Under the pieces are notes generated by a model, which was not told where the DNA came from, ran no database searches, and saw only the letters and a list, made by a program, of their open reading frames with translations. A program made the translations under genes and the position numbers. A stretch of 64,000 bases of DNA from an uncultured Mollicutes bacterium (lineage in GTDB: Bacteria > Bacillota_I > Bacilli_A > RFN20 > CAG-826): positions 39,009 through 103,008 of the forward strand of contig UQFN01000006.1 in the NCBI GenBank assembly GCA_900540365.1, in the 5' to 3' direction. Positions 35,167-43,399 of this stretch are shown here, piece after piece (positions within the stretch are counted from its first letter, which is position 1; every line of letters starts with the position of its first letter).

Positions 35167-37090
35167 AAATTGCTTTTGGATCAACAAGAAGTTCTTTATT
35201 TTTAACTTCTTTATCAATTAACTTAATAAATTCATCAACTTTAATATTAATTTGTTTTTCGTTACCATAACGACGATAAGTTAAGCTTTGATCATTAACT
35301 TCTTTATCACCAATTACTAAAGTATAAGGAATTTTATTAATTTGAGCGTTTCTCATACGATATCCTAATTTTTCTTGACTATCATCAAGTTCAACACGAT
35401 ATCCTAAAGAAGCTAATTTCTCTTTTAATTGTTTTGAATATTCTAAATGAAGTGAATTATTAACTGGAAGAATTTTAATTTGAACTGGAGCGATCCAAAG
35501 AGGGAAAGCACCTGCAAAATGTTCAATAATAATTCCTAAAAATCTTTCAAAGCTACCTAAAATAGCACGGTGTAACATAATTGGACGTTCTTTTTCACCT
35601 TTAGCATTTATATAAGTACAATCAAATCTTTGAGGTAAATTCATATCAAGTTGAATAGTTCCGCATTGCCAAATTCTACCCATACAATCTTTTAATTTAA
35701 AATCAAGTTTGGGTCCATAGAAAGCTCCATCACCAGCATTTATTTTAAAATCTTTACCGCTTGATTTACAGGCATCAGCTAAGATTTTTTCAGATTCATC
35801 CCAAATAGCAATATCACCAATATAATCGCTTTCAGGACGTGTAGATAAAACGATACTATAATCAAGTCCAAAAACTGAGTACATTTGATCATATAATTTT
35901 AATAATTTAACAATTTCATCCTTTAATTGATCACGTCTACAGAAAATATGGGCATCATCTTGTGTGAAACATCTAACTCTAAATAAACCATTTAAAGCTC
36001 CGCTTGCTTCATGACGATGAACAAGACCAAGTTCAGCAAGACGAAGTGGTAAATCACGATAAGAATGAAGTTCACTATTATATACTAAAATTGCTCCAGG
36101 ACAATTCATTGGTTTAATAGCAAAGTCACGGTCATCAATTTTAGTTGTATACATATTATCTTTATAATGATACCAATGACCACTAGTTTCCCATAATTCT
36201 TTACTTAACATAATTGGAGTTTTAATAATCTTATAATCATTATAATCATGAATTTCGTTCCACCAATTTTCAATTTGACGACGTAACATCAAACCTTTTG
36301 GTAAATAAAATGGGAATCCAGGTCCATATTCACTTAACATAAATAAACCAAGTTCTTTACCAAGCTTACGATGGTCACGGCGTTTTGCTTCTTCTTTAAG
36401 AGCTAAATATTTATCTAAATCTTCTTTAGAAAAAGCACTAGTTCCATAAATACGAGTTAATTGTTTATTTTTACTATCGCCTCTCCAATAAGCTCCAGCA
36501 ATTGATTCAAGTTTGAAAAATTTAATATAACCAGTTGAAGGAACATGAGGTCCTGCACATAAATCAGTGAAATTTCCTTGAGTATATGTTGAAATATTTC
36601 CATCTTCTAGTCCATTAATAATTTCAACTTTGTAAGGATTATTTTTAAATAATTCTAAAGCATCTTTTTTAGAAACTTCCTTTCGAATAATATATTGATT
36701 TTTCTTTGCAAGTTCCTTCATTTTATTTTCGATTTTAATTAAATCTTCTTCTTTTAAAATTAAGTCATTAAAATCGATATCATAATAAAATCCATCTTCA
36801 ATACTAGGTCCAATTGCAAAATGAACATTAGGATACAATTCTAAAACTGCTTCAGCTAATAAATGAGCAGTAGAATGATGTAATATATTTAAAGCTTCTG
36901 GAGAATTTTTATCGATAAATTCTAATTTTCCATCATGTTTAATCACATGAAATAAATCAAAAAGTTCCCCATCAAGATTATAAGCTAAATAATCTTTAAA
37001 ATTATCTTTTTTTAACTCCTTTAAAACATCCATGCCAGTAGCATTATCATTAACTTCAATAATTTGTTTATCGTTTAATTCAAGTTTCAT
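35165..37090 (-). CDS. thrS: Threonyl-tRNA synthetase
   Basis: Class II synthetase, 641 aa, normal. N-terminal TGS domain (1-60), editing domain with HSTAHLLAEAVLELYP and DLCAGPHVPSTG, catalytic core with motif 2 LVHRHEASGALNGLFRVRCF and motif 3 HRAILGSFERFLGI, zinc Cys in PMNCPGA, C-terminal anticodon domain from IAPVQIKILPV. ATG at 37090 with AAAGGAG. Controlled by its own T-box and promoter, downstream of pfkA-pyk. Confidence 0.98.
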   Translation of the reverse strand: MKLELNDKQIIEVNDNATGMDVLKELKKDNFKDYLAYNLDGELFDLFHVIKHDGKLEFIDKNSPEALNILHHSTAHLLAEAVLELYPNVHFAIGPSIEDGFYYDIDFNDLILKEEDLIKIENKMKELAKKNQYIIRKEVSKKDALELFKNNPYKVEIINGLEDGNISTYTQGNFTDLCAGPHVPSTGYIKFFKLESIAGAYWRGDSKNKQLTRIYGTSAFSKEDLDKYLALKEEAKRRDHRKLGKELGLFMLSEYGPGFPFYLPKGLMLRRQIENWWNEIHDYNDYKIIKTPIMLSKELWETSGHWYHYKDNMYTTKIDDRDFAIKPMNCPGAILVYNSELHSYRDLPLRLAELGLVHRHEASGALNGLFRVRCFTQDDAHIFCRRDQLKDEIVKLLKLYDQMYSVFGLDYSIVLSTRPESDYIGDIAIWDESEKILADACKSSGKDFKINAGDGAFYGPKLDFKLKDCMGRIWQCGTIQLDMNLPQRFDCTYINAKGEKERPIMLHRAILGSFERFLGIIIEHFAGAFPLWIAPVQIKILPVNNSLHLEYSKQLKEKLASLGYRVELDDSQEKLGYRMRNAQINKIPYTLVIGDKEVNDQSLTYRRYGNEKQINIKVDEFIKLIDKEVKNKELLVDPKAI

Positions 37091-37110
37091 ATTTGTCTCC
37101 TTTAATTAAA

Positions 37111-37325
37111 AAGTCCTTAGATAAATCTAAGGACGCTATTTACGTGGTACCACCTTAGTTATAATAAATTTCTTTATTATCACTTCATTTTTAATTAATT
37201 ACGTTAATAACTCGTTAAGTTGCCTTAAATGCTCCAAAGTGGTATTTATTAATTACTTTTGAATATTTCCATCAACCATATTCTTTCTAGAAAAAGTAAA
37301 TTAATAACATGTCTTTTTCATCGCA
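37111..37325 (-). ncRNA. T-box leader (Thr, specifier ACC) controlling thrS
   Basis: On the minus strand: Stem I arms TTATTAATTTAC and GTAATTAATAA, then the 3' specifier loop with ACC (complement of 37241-37243) followed by A; T-box sequence AAGGTGGTACCACG (complement within 37143-37156); terminator CGTCCTTAGATTTATCTAAGG (complement of 37114-37134) split by its loop and followed by T5. Its layout equals the leuS and alaS leaders. Confidence 0.92.
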
Positions 37326-37330
37326 AATTT

Positions 37331-37359
37331 ATATTATTACTTCTTAAAGATTTTGTAAA
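37331..37359 (-). promoter_or_regulatory. Promoter of the thrS T-box transcript
   Basis: Minus strand: TTTACA (complement of 37354-37359), 17 nt, TAATAT (complement of 37331-37336). It lies just after the pyk stop. Confidence 0.65.
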
Positions 37360-37361
37360 GA

Positions 37362-38810
37362 TTAAAGAATATCACGATCTTTAGGAATAGTAATAATTCG
37401 CATAAAATTAGTTTTTCCTGCAGCAGTAGGAGTCCCACTACTTAATAAAACACTATCTCCAGGTTTAATGCCAAATCTTTTAGCATAGAATATTGCAATT
37501 GATTCCATCTCTTCAATAAAATCAGGCATTCTAGTAGGAATTAAAACACTTTGAATTCCCCAATATAAACCATTTTGTAAAACAGTAGTTTTCTTATTAG
37601 AAATAGCAAGAATTGGACAACATGGACGAGCTTTACTAATTCTACGTGCAGATTTTCCAGTTTCAGTAAAAGAAACAATTAACTTTGAGCCAATCAACTT
37701 AGCAGTATTAGCTACGCTATTAGCAATTGCGTCATTATTATCCTTATTACTTGTATCATAAGCTTCTTGAGCAAGTTTTTCATAATCTAAATCGCTTTCC
37801 ATAGCATGAGCAATTTTAGCTTGTGTTAAAACAGCTTCCACTGGATATTCTCCACTAGCACTTTCTCCACTTAACATTACACAATCAGTAGATTCAGTAA
37901 TTGCAGTAGCAACATCACTAACTTCAGCTCTAGTAGGAACAGGAGAATGAGTCATACTATCTAACATTTGTGTAGCAGTAATCGTAGGTTTTCCCATTTT
38001 ACGACAAATATTTAATAGACGTCTTTGAACAAGAGGAACTTCCTCAAAAGGAACTTCAACCCCTAAATCTCCACGAGCTACCATAATAGCATCGCTAACA
38101 CTAACGATTTCTTCAAGATTATTTAAAGCTTCACAGTTTTCAATTTTAGAAATGATTTTAATTTCAGGATGTCCGTGGTCAACTAAAATTTTTCTAATAG
38201 CTAAAACATCATCTTTATTTCTAACAAAACTTGCAGAAATAAAATCGACATCATGTTCACAACCCCAAATTAAATCTTCTTCATCTTTTTTACTAATAAA
38301 AGGCATTGATAAACGAGCACCAGTACAATTAACACCTTTTTTATTAGATAAAGTATGTTCATTTAAAGCTTTTGTTATAATTTCACGATTATTTTCATCT
38401 TTATCAATAACAAGTAAATCAAGTTTACCATCATCAATTTTAATATGATTATTTATTGAAACATCATCATATAAATCAGCAAAATTAACACTGATTTTTT
38501 GAGGAGTTCCTAAAACTTGTTTCATTGAAATTCTTAAAATAGAATCTTTTTTAATTAAAATTGAACCATTTTCCATGTCGTGGCATCTAATTTCTGGTCC
38601 TTTAGTATCAAGCATGATTGGAATATAAATACCATCTTTTTGGAAACTTCTAATTTTTTCAATTTTAGCTAAATGTTCATCATAAGTTCCATGAGAAAAG
38701 TTTAAACGTGCAACATTCATCCCGTTATCAATTAATTTTTTTAAAACATCAAGTGTTTCACTAGCAGGTCCGATTGTGCAAACGATTTTTGTGTTTTTTT
38801 GAATAGCCAT
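37362..38810 (-). CDS. pyk: Pyruvate kinase
   Basis: Last ATP-yielding step of glycolysis, PEP to pyruvate. 482 aa without the extra C-terminal PEP-utilising domain of Bacillus Pyk. TKIVCTIGPAS at residues 7-17, ARLNFSHG (K+ and substrate), LDTKGPEIR, and the signature region KIENCEALNNLEEI with MVARGDLGVEVPFEEV. Eight bases after pfkA, the classic pfkA-pyk operon. Confidence 0.97.
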   Translation of the reverse strand: MAIQKNTKIVCTIGPASETLDVLKKLIDNGMNVARLNFSHGTYDEHLAKIEKIRSFQKDGIYIPIMLDTKGPEIRCHDMENGSILIKKDSILRISMKQVLGTPQKISVNFADLYDDVSINNHIKIDDGKLDLLVIDKDENNREIITKALNEHTLSNKKGVNCTGARLSMPFISKKDEEDLIWGCEHDVDFISASFVRNKDDVLAIRKILVDHGHPEIKIISKIENCEALNNLEEIVSVSDAIMVARGDLGVEVPFEEVPLVQRRLLNICRKMGKPTITATQMLDSMTHSPVPTRAEVSDVATAITESTDCVMLSGESASGEYPVEAVLTQAKIAHAMESDLDYEKLAQEAYDTSNKDNNDAIANSVANTAKLIGSKLIVSFTETGKSARRISKARPCCPILAISNKKTTVLQNGLYWGIQSVLIPTRMPDFIEEMESIAIFYAKRFGIKPGDSVLLSSGTPTAAGKTNFMRIITIPKDRDIL

Positions 38811-38818
38811 AATTTTAC

Positions 38819-39778
38819 CTATCTTAGTAATTCGTGTACTTTATATAAATCTTCTTTTTTATCACGAGGAAGTTTTAAAGCATCGTAAATATCACGATAA
38901 ATTAACTTATTTCCATCGTTACCAATACAAACACCACCAATACCTTGGTCAAGAAGTTGAACTGCATAACTTCCCATTCTTAAAGCACTAACTCTTTCCA
39001 TAGCGCTAGGAGAACCACCTCTTTGAATATGACCAAGAATAGTTAAACGAGTATCAAAACCAACTTCATTAATAATTCTTTGAGTTAATTTAGCAGTATC
39101 TAAAAGTTTTTCAGCAACGCAAATTAAAACATGATCAGGATTTGTTTTCTTAAATTCTTTTAACTCTTCAATTAATTTATCTTCACCCATGAAATAATCA
39201 GCAGTAAGAATAAAATCAGCATTAGTAGCAATTCCGCCATAAAGAGTTAAATCAGGGCAATTATTTCCCATAATTTCAACAACTGCACAACGATGATGGC
39301 TACTAGAAGTTTCAACAATACTATCAATTGCAGTGACTACTGTATTTAAAGCTGTATCAAAACCAATTGTAATTTCAGTACTAGCAATATCGTTATCAAT
39401 TGTACCAGGTAAACCAACACAATTAATTCCTTTTTCAGTAAGTTTTTTAGCACCCATATAAGTGCCATCTCCACCAATAACAATTAAAGCATCAATTCCT
39501 TTATCTTTTAAGGCTTTAACAGCTTTTAATTGCACTTCCTCATTTTTAAATTCTGGTAAACGTGCAGATTTAATTATAGTTCCACCTCGACACATATAAT
39601 CACGAGCAAAATCTTTATTTACTTTAACAATTTTGTCTTCAATTAATCCGCGATAACCATCATAAATTACATACATTTCTTTATTTAAATTAAAACCAGT
39701 TCGAATTGCTCCAACGATCGCATCATTCATTCCAGGAGCATCTCCGCCACTTGTTAAAATTCCAATTTTTTTAATCAT
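38819..39778 (-). CDS. pfkA: ATP-dependent 6-phosphofructokinase
   Basis: Commits fructose-6-phosphate to glycolysis. 319 aa, bacterial type. ATP loop TSGGDAPGMNDAIVGAIR at residues 8-25, GGDGTYMGA, LPGTIDNDI (Gly before TIDND marks ATP rather than PPi use), catalytic TSSSHHRCAVVEIMG, and HIQRGGSPSAMERV. First gene of the operon with pyk; GAGGT lies ahead of ATG 39778 and a palindrome spans its promoter. Confidence 0.97.
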   Translation of the reverse strand: MIKKIGILTSGGDAPGMNDAIVGAIRTGFNLNKEMYVIYDGYRGLIEDKIVKVNKDFARDYMCRGGTIIKSARLPEFKNEEVQLKAVKALKDKGIDALIVIGGDGTYMGAKKLTEKGINCVGLPGTIDNDIASTEITIGFDTALNTVVTAIDSIVETSSSHHRCAVVEIMGNNCPDLTLYGGIATNADFILTADYFMGEDKLIEELKEFKKTNPDHVLICVAEKLLDTAKLTQRIINEVGFDTRLTILGHIQRGGSPSAMERVSALRMGSYAVQLLDQGIGGVCIGNDGNKLIYRDIYDALKLPRDKKEDLYKVHELLR

Positions 39779-39801
39779 ACTTTATACCTCAATTAAAATT
39801 A

Positions 39802-39822
39802 TTATATAACATTGTTATATAA
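39802..39822 (-). promoter_or_regulatory. Palindrome over the pfkA-pyk promoter
   Basis: TTATATAAC (39802-39810), ATT, GTTATATAA (39814-39822): perfect 9-bp arms with a 3-nt spacer, 24-44 bases before the pfkA ATG, containing the -10 (TATAAT on the minus strand). Likely operator of an unidentified regulator; it does not match cre, Rex or CggR sites known to me. Confidence 0.5.
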
Positions 39823-39883
39823 GATTACATTTTTTTTAAAAAAAATAAAGCATTTAAGATTTATCTATAATATAATCTAAAAT

Positions 39884-41086
39884 ATGGAAGACATAAAATC
39901 TACTTATAAAATTAAAACAAGAACTTTGATTTTAACTGAATATAACGAGTTTCTTTATCAACTTTATTTACCACTTATTGGACATAAAGCAGTATTTTTA
40001 TATGAATATTTAACTAATGAATTACGTTATGGTAAAACAAAAATGTCCCTTGAAGAAATTCTTGAAAGAAGTTCTTTAAATTTACAAGATTTTATTTTTG
40101 AAAGACAAATGCTTGAATCTGTTGGATTAATTTCAACTTTTAATAAAGATAATGAATATATTGTTATTTTAAATCCAATATTAAGTCCAAAAAATTTCTT
40201 TAATGATGATGTTTTAAAAGGTTTATTAATTTCTAAAACAAGTAAAGAAAGAGTTTTAGAAATTATGGAAAAATATCAAATTGATGATAATGATGAAGGC
40301 TATAAAGAAATTACTGCCTCGATTAATGATAATTTTGTTATTGATTTTGAATACAATGATTTAAAAATTGGCAAAGACTTAAAATTAATAAGTACTAATA
40401 AAATTAATCGTAACGATTCATTTGATGATATATTTTTCTTTAAACAACTAGGGGAAATTTCTAATTTTAATTCTCGTTCATTATCAAAAAAAGAACTTAA
40501 AAAGATACATAGTTTAGCAGTTATTTATAATCTTGATGAAAAAGTTATGAGTGAGATAGTAAGAAACTGTCTTGATCCACTTAAAAAAGTTGGCGAAAAA
40601 TTAGATGTTGAAGCTCTAACTAATTTAGCAATTAGCGAAGTAGTTGCAGCTAAATCTTATAATAGTATTTATAAAAGAAAACCAAAGAAAATTAAGATTT
40701 CTAGTGAAAGTGATATCGCTAAAAAAATTGATTATTATCAAGCAATTTCACCTCGAGATTTACTTAAAGAAAGACAAAATGGTGTTGAACCTGTTAAAAG
40801 TGATTTAATTATTATTAATTATTTAAATGAAAATATGCAATTTGATTATAGTGTTATTAATGTAATTTTAGATTATACTTTAGAACATTTAAATAATTCA
40901 CTTAATCGTGATTACATTGAAAAAATCGCGGCAACTTTAAGAAGAAATAAATGTAAAACTTGTTTAGATGCTTTAAATTATCTTTATAATGTTAATAAAG
41001 AAGTTAAGCCTACTAAAATAAATAAAAAAAGCGATGAAAGTAACGATAATGAAGACTTAAATTTAAATCTTGAGGAATTAATTTAA
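39884..41086 (+). CDS. dnaB: DnaB-type replication initiation/membrane attachment protein
   Basis: 400 aa relative of B. subtilis DnaB (not the helicase), which with DnaD and DnaI loads the replicative helicase at the origin. N-terminal winged-helix region (TRTLILTEYNEFLYQLYLP then KAVFLYEYLTNELRY) and a C-terminal DnaD-like helical domain (PRDLLKERQNG, SDLIIINYLNENMQFDYSVI, followed by IEKIAATLRRNKCKT). Acidic tail. Its TAA shares one base with the dnaI ATG. No Shine-Dalgarno; TATAAT lies 7 nt before ATG. Gene order dnaB-dnaI close to thrS supports the call. Confidence 0.85.
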   Translation: MEDIKSTYKIKTRTLILTEYNEFLYQLYLPLIGHKAVFLYEYLTNELRYGKTKMSLEEILERSSLNLQDFIFERQMLESVGLISTFNKDNEYIVILNPILSPKNFFNDDVLKGLLISKTSKERVLEIMEKYQIDDNDEGYKEITASINDNFVIDFEYNDLKIGKDLKLISTNKINRNDSFDDIFFFKQLGEISNFNSRSLSKKELKKIHSLAVIYNLDEKVMSEIVRNCLDPLKKVGEKLDVEALTNLAISEVVAAKSYNSIYKRKPKKIKISSESDIAKKIDYYQAISPRDLLKERQNGVEPVKSDLIIINYLNENMQFDYSVINVILDYTLEHLNNSLNRDYIEKIAATLRRNKCKTCLDALNYLYNVNKEVKPTKINKKSDESNDNEDLNLNLEELI

Positions 41087-41970
41087 TGGAGAAATTTCAA
41101 GGATTCAAAGTAGAAAATGTTAATAGTGAATTAGAAGCATATTCACGTGAACTTTATAATGAATTTATTAATTCAAGTGTTTATCAAGAATGTCTTAATG
41201 ATGGTTTTACTAATGAAGAAATATATAACAATATTGGTTTATTTACTGATTTAAAAATCTCAAGAGAAAAAGAAGCACTAGTTAAAACTTATGATGATTG
41301 TTTGAAATATAATATTTTTTATAAATTAAAGATTATCCGTTCTGGAGTTGGTTTTGATAAAGTTTATGATGCAATTGATCCTTATAAAAAATATTTAAGA
41401 TATGTTTCAGCTTTTATTTTTAAAGATTTTTCTCATGAATTTGACACAATCGATATAAATAAATTAGATAATAAAGAAGCAATTAAAAAAATTGTTCTTA
41501 GATTAAATAAAACTAGATATGTTTATATTCAAGGAGTAAGAAAAAGCGGAAAAAGTTATATTAGTATAGCTTATGTAAATGCCTTTATTAAAAAACATCA
41601 AGATAAAAAAGTTGCTTATATTGATTGTTCAAAAAGATTTAATGAAATAAATGATTTATATTTTAAAGATAAAGCAGATTTTTATGATGTTTTAAATAGA
41701 TTATGTGCTGTAGATTTATTAGTATTAGATAATTTTGGAAGTGAAGCAAAAAATGCTTACTTAAGAGACAATTTAGTGATGCCACTAATCAAATCTAGAT
41801 TTGAGAAAGATAAACTAACAATTATTAATTCAAGTTATAAAATTAGTACAATTGGAAAATTTTATGCTTTAAAAAATGAAGAAGTTGATAAAATTGTTGC
41901 TAGCGAACTCGTTGAGTTATTAAAAAATAATTCTGAAGAAATAGTAATTTCAAATCTAAGCCTTTATTAA
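41086..41970 (+). CDS. dnaI: Primosomal protein DnaI, helicase loader
   Basis: 294 aa AAA+ ATPase that loads the replicative helicase. N-terminal helicase-binding part (1-130), Walker A GVRKSGKSY near residues 148-156, Walker B VDLLVLDNFGSE with Asp215. The usual second Asp of the LDDIG/LDDLG motif is Asn216, which may weaken ATP hydrolysis. Overlaps dnaB by one base. Followed by 38 bases and the convergent mutM-coaE. Confidence 0.88.
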   Translation: MEKFQGFKVENVNSELEAYSRELYNEFINSSVYQECLNDGFTNEEIYNNIGLFTDLKISREKEALVKTYDDCLKYNIFYKLKIIRSGVGFDKVYDAIDPYKKYLRYVSAFIFKDFSHEFDTIDINKLDNKEAIKKIVLRLNKTRYVYIQGVRKSGKSYISIAYVNAFIKKHQDKKVAYIDCSKRFNEINDLYFKDKADFYDVLNRLCAVDLLVLDNFGSEAKNAYLRDNLVMPLIKSRFEKDKLTIINSSYKISTIGKFYALKNEEVDKIVASELVELLKNNSEEIVISNLSLY

Positions 41971-42008
41971 AAATTTTACATTTTTGATAAAAAGCCTTTA
42001 AAACTCAA
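41968..42008 (-). repeat. Dispersed element after the mutM-coaE stop
   Basis: Minus strand: TTGAGTTTTAAAGGCTTTTT directly after the stop codon, core GAGTTTTAAAGGC at 41994-42006. Same position relative to a stop as at glgA and the 51486 gene. Confidence 0.45.
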
Positions 42009-43397
42009 TTATTTTTCTAAAATTTTATCTATTTTTTTATATAAATCTTTTAAAGTTGAGTTATTTTCCAGGCGATAAATTTTTGAGGAATTTAAATCAT
42101 AAAAATAGTCGTTATTAAGTTTTAATGCTAAATTTTTATTTGCTTCATTTCTTGAATCAAGATTATTAAGTTGTTTTTCTTTAGATATTTCAACGACAAT
42201 TATTTTTTTAAATAAATATTCAATATGAGCTTTAAAAAGAAGTGGAGCTTCAATAGCAATTAAATCATGATTTTTATTTTCATTAATTAAAGATTCTTCT
42301 AAGATTGGATAAATATAGTTTTCAACTTCCTTCTTTAAAGTCACATCATTTGCCATTATTTTTCTAGCGAGTTCTTTTTTAGTAAGATTATCGATATCAA
42401 AATCTGTTTTAAGTATTTTAGATATTTTATTTTTTATAGCTGGAATTCGATATAATTCGTGAATTTTTTGATCACAATTTATAATGAAATAATTTTTAGT
42501 AGCTAAATAATTTAAAATAGTAGATTTTCCACTTCCAATTGGTCCAGTAATTCCAATTGCTTTTTCAAGAGTTTTATCAATTTGACAATTTGGACAAAAA
42601 GTAGTTCCTCGACCTCCAATAAATATTTTATGAAATTTAGTTTTACAATTTGGACATTCTTTACCTTCATTTCCGTAACAAAGTAGTTGAGTTTGAAATC
42701 TACCATCAACTCCCTCACTAGGATGAAAAGAATGAATTGTACTTCCTCCAGCTTGAATAGCTTTATTAATTATTAAAGGAGTGTTTTTAAATATTTCATC
42801 TAATTGCGTTTTACTTAAATCTTTGCCTTTTGTTAAAGGATGAATTTTAGAAGCAAAAAGAATTTCATCAGCATAAATATTTCCTATTCCACAAATAATA
42901 CTTTGATCAAGAAGTAGCTCTTTAATTTTTTTATTTTTATTAAATTTTTGATATAAAGAAACTTTATTTTGATTATCAATTTTGTTAGCTTCGATACCTA
43001 GTTTTTTAATCATTGGGAGTTCATTAACTTCCTTTTTATTTGTTAAATACATAATGCCAAATTTTCTAGTATCATCATAAGCTAAACTAGTTTGATCTTT
43101 AAAATAAAAAATCGCACTTGTATGTTTATTACGTCCTAAATTATTATCGTTATAACGATATTTACCTTCCATTCTTAAATGACTTATTAAAATTAAATTG
43201 TTGCTTAATATGAAAAATAAATATTTTCCATAACGATTTATATCAAGAATTACTTGATTTACTAATTTAGTTTTAAATTCTTCAAGATTTGATAAAACTA
43301 GCTTATCATAAAAAACATCGACGTGATCAATAGTTTTATTTTTTACTAATGGTAATAATATATTTCTAACAGTTTCTACTTCAGGTAATTCAGGCAT
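42009..43397 (-). CDS. mutM-coaE: Fusion of formamidopyrimidine-DNA glycosylase (MutM) and dephospho-CoA kinase (CoaE)
   Basis: 462 aa, one uninterrupted frame. Residues 1-275 are MutM/Fpg: PELPEVETV with the catalytic Pro2 and Glu3, Lys in the LVLSNLEEF region, helix-two-turn-helix QSIICGIGNIYADEILF, and a four-Cys zinc finger (CPNC and CPNC around GGRGTTF). Residues about 280-462 are CoaE: P-loop GITGPIGSGKS at 282-292, INCDQKIHELYR, EAPLLFKA. The linker is only about seven residues (IDKTLEK). In B. subtilis mutM and coaE are near neighbours after polA, so the fusion is an in-place join. Base use is uniform. polA ends 2 bases upstream. Confidence 0.92.
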   Translation of the reverse strand: MPELPEVETVRNILLPLVKNKTIDHVDVFYDKLVLSNLEEFKTKLVNQVILDINRYGKYLFFILSNNLILISHLRMEGKYRYNDNNLGRNKHTSAIFYFKDQTSLAYDDTRKFGIMYLTNKKEVNELPMIKKLGIEANKIDNQNKVSLYQKFNKNKKIKELLLDQSIICGIGNIYADEILFASKIHPLTKGKDLSKTQLDEIFKNTPLIINKAIQAGGSTIHSFHPSEGVDGRFQTQLLCYGNEGKECPNCKTKFHKIFIGGRGTTFCPNCQIDKTLEKAIGITGPIGSGKSTILNYLATKNYFIINCDQKIHELYRIPAIKNKISKILKTDFDIDNLTKKELARKIMANDVTLKKEVENYIYPILEESLINENKNHDLIAIEAPLLFKAHIEYLFKKIIVVEISKEKQLNNLDSRNEANKNLALKLNNDYFYDLNSSKIYRLENNSTLKDLYKKIDKILEK

Positions 43398-43399
43398 AT

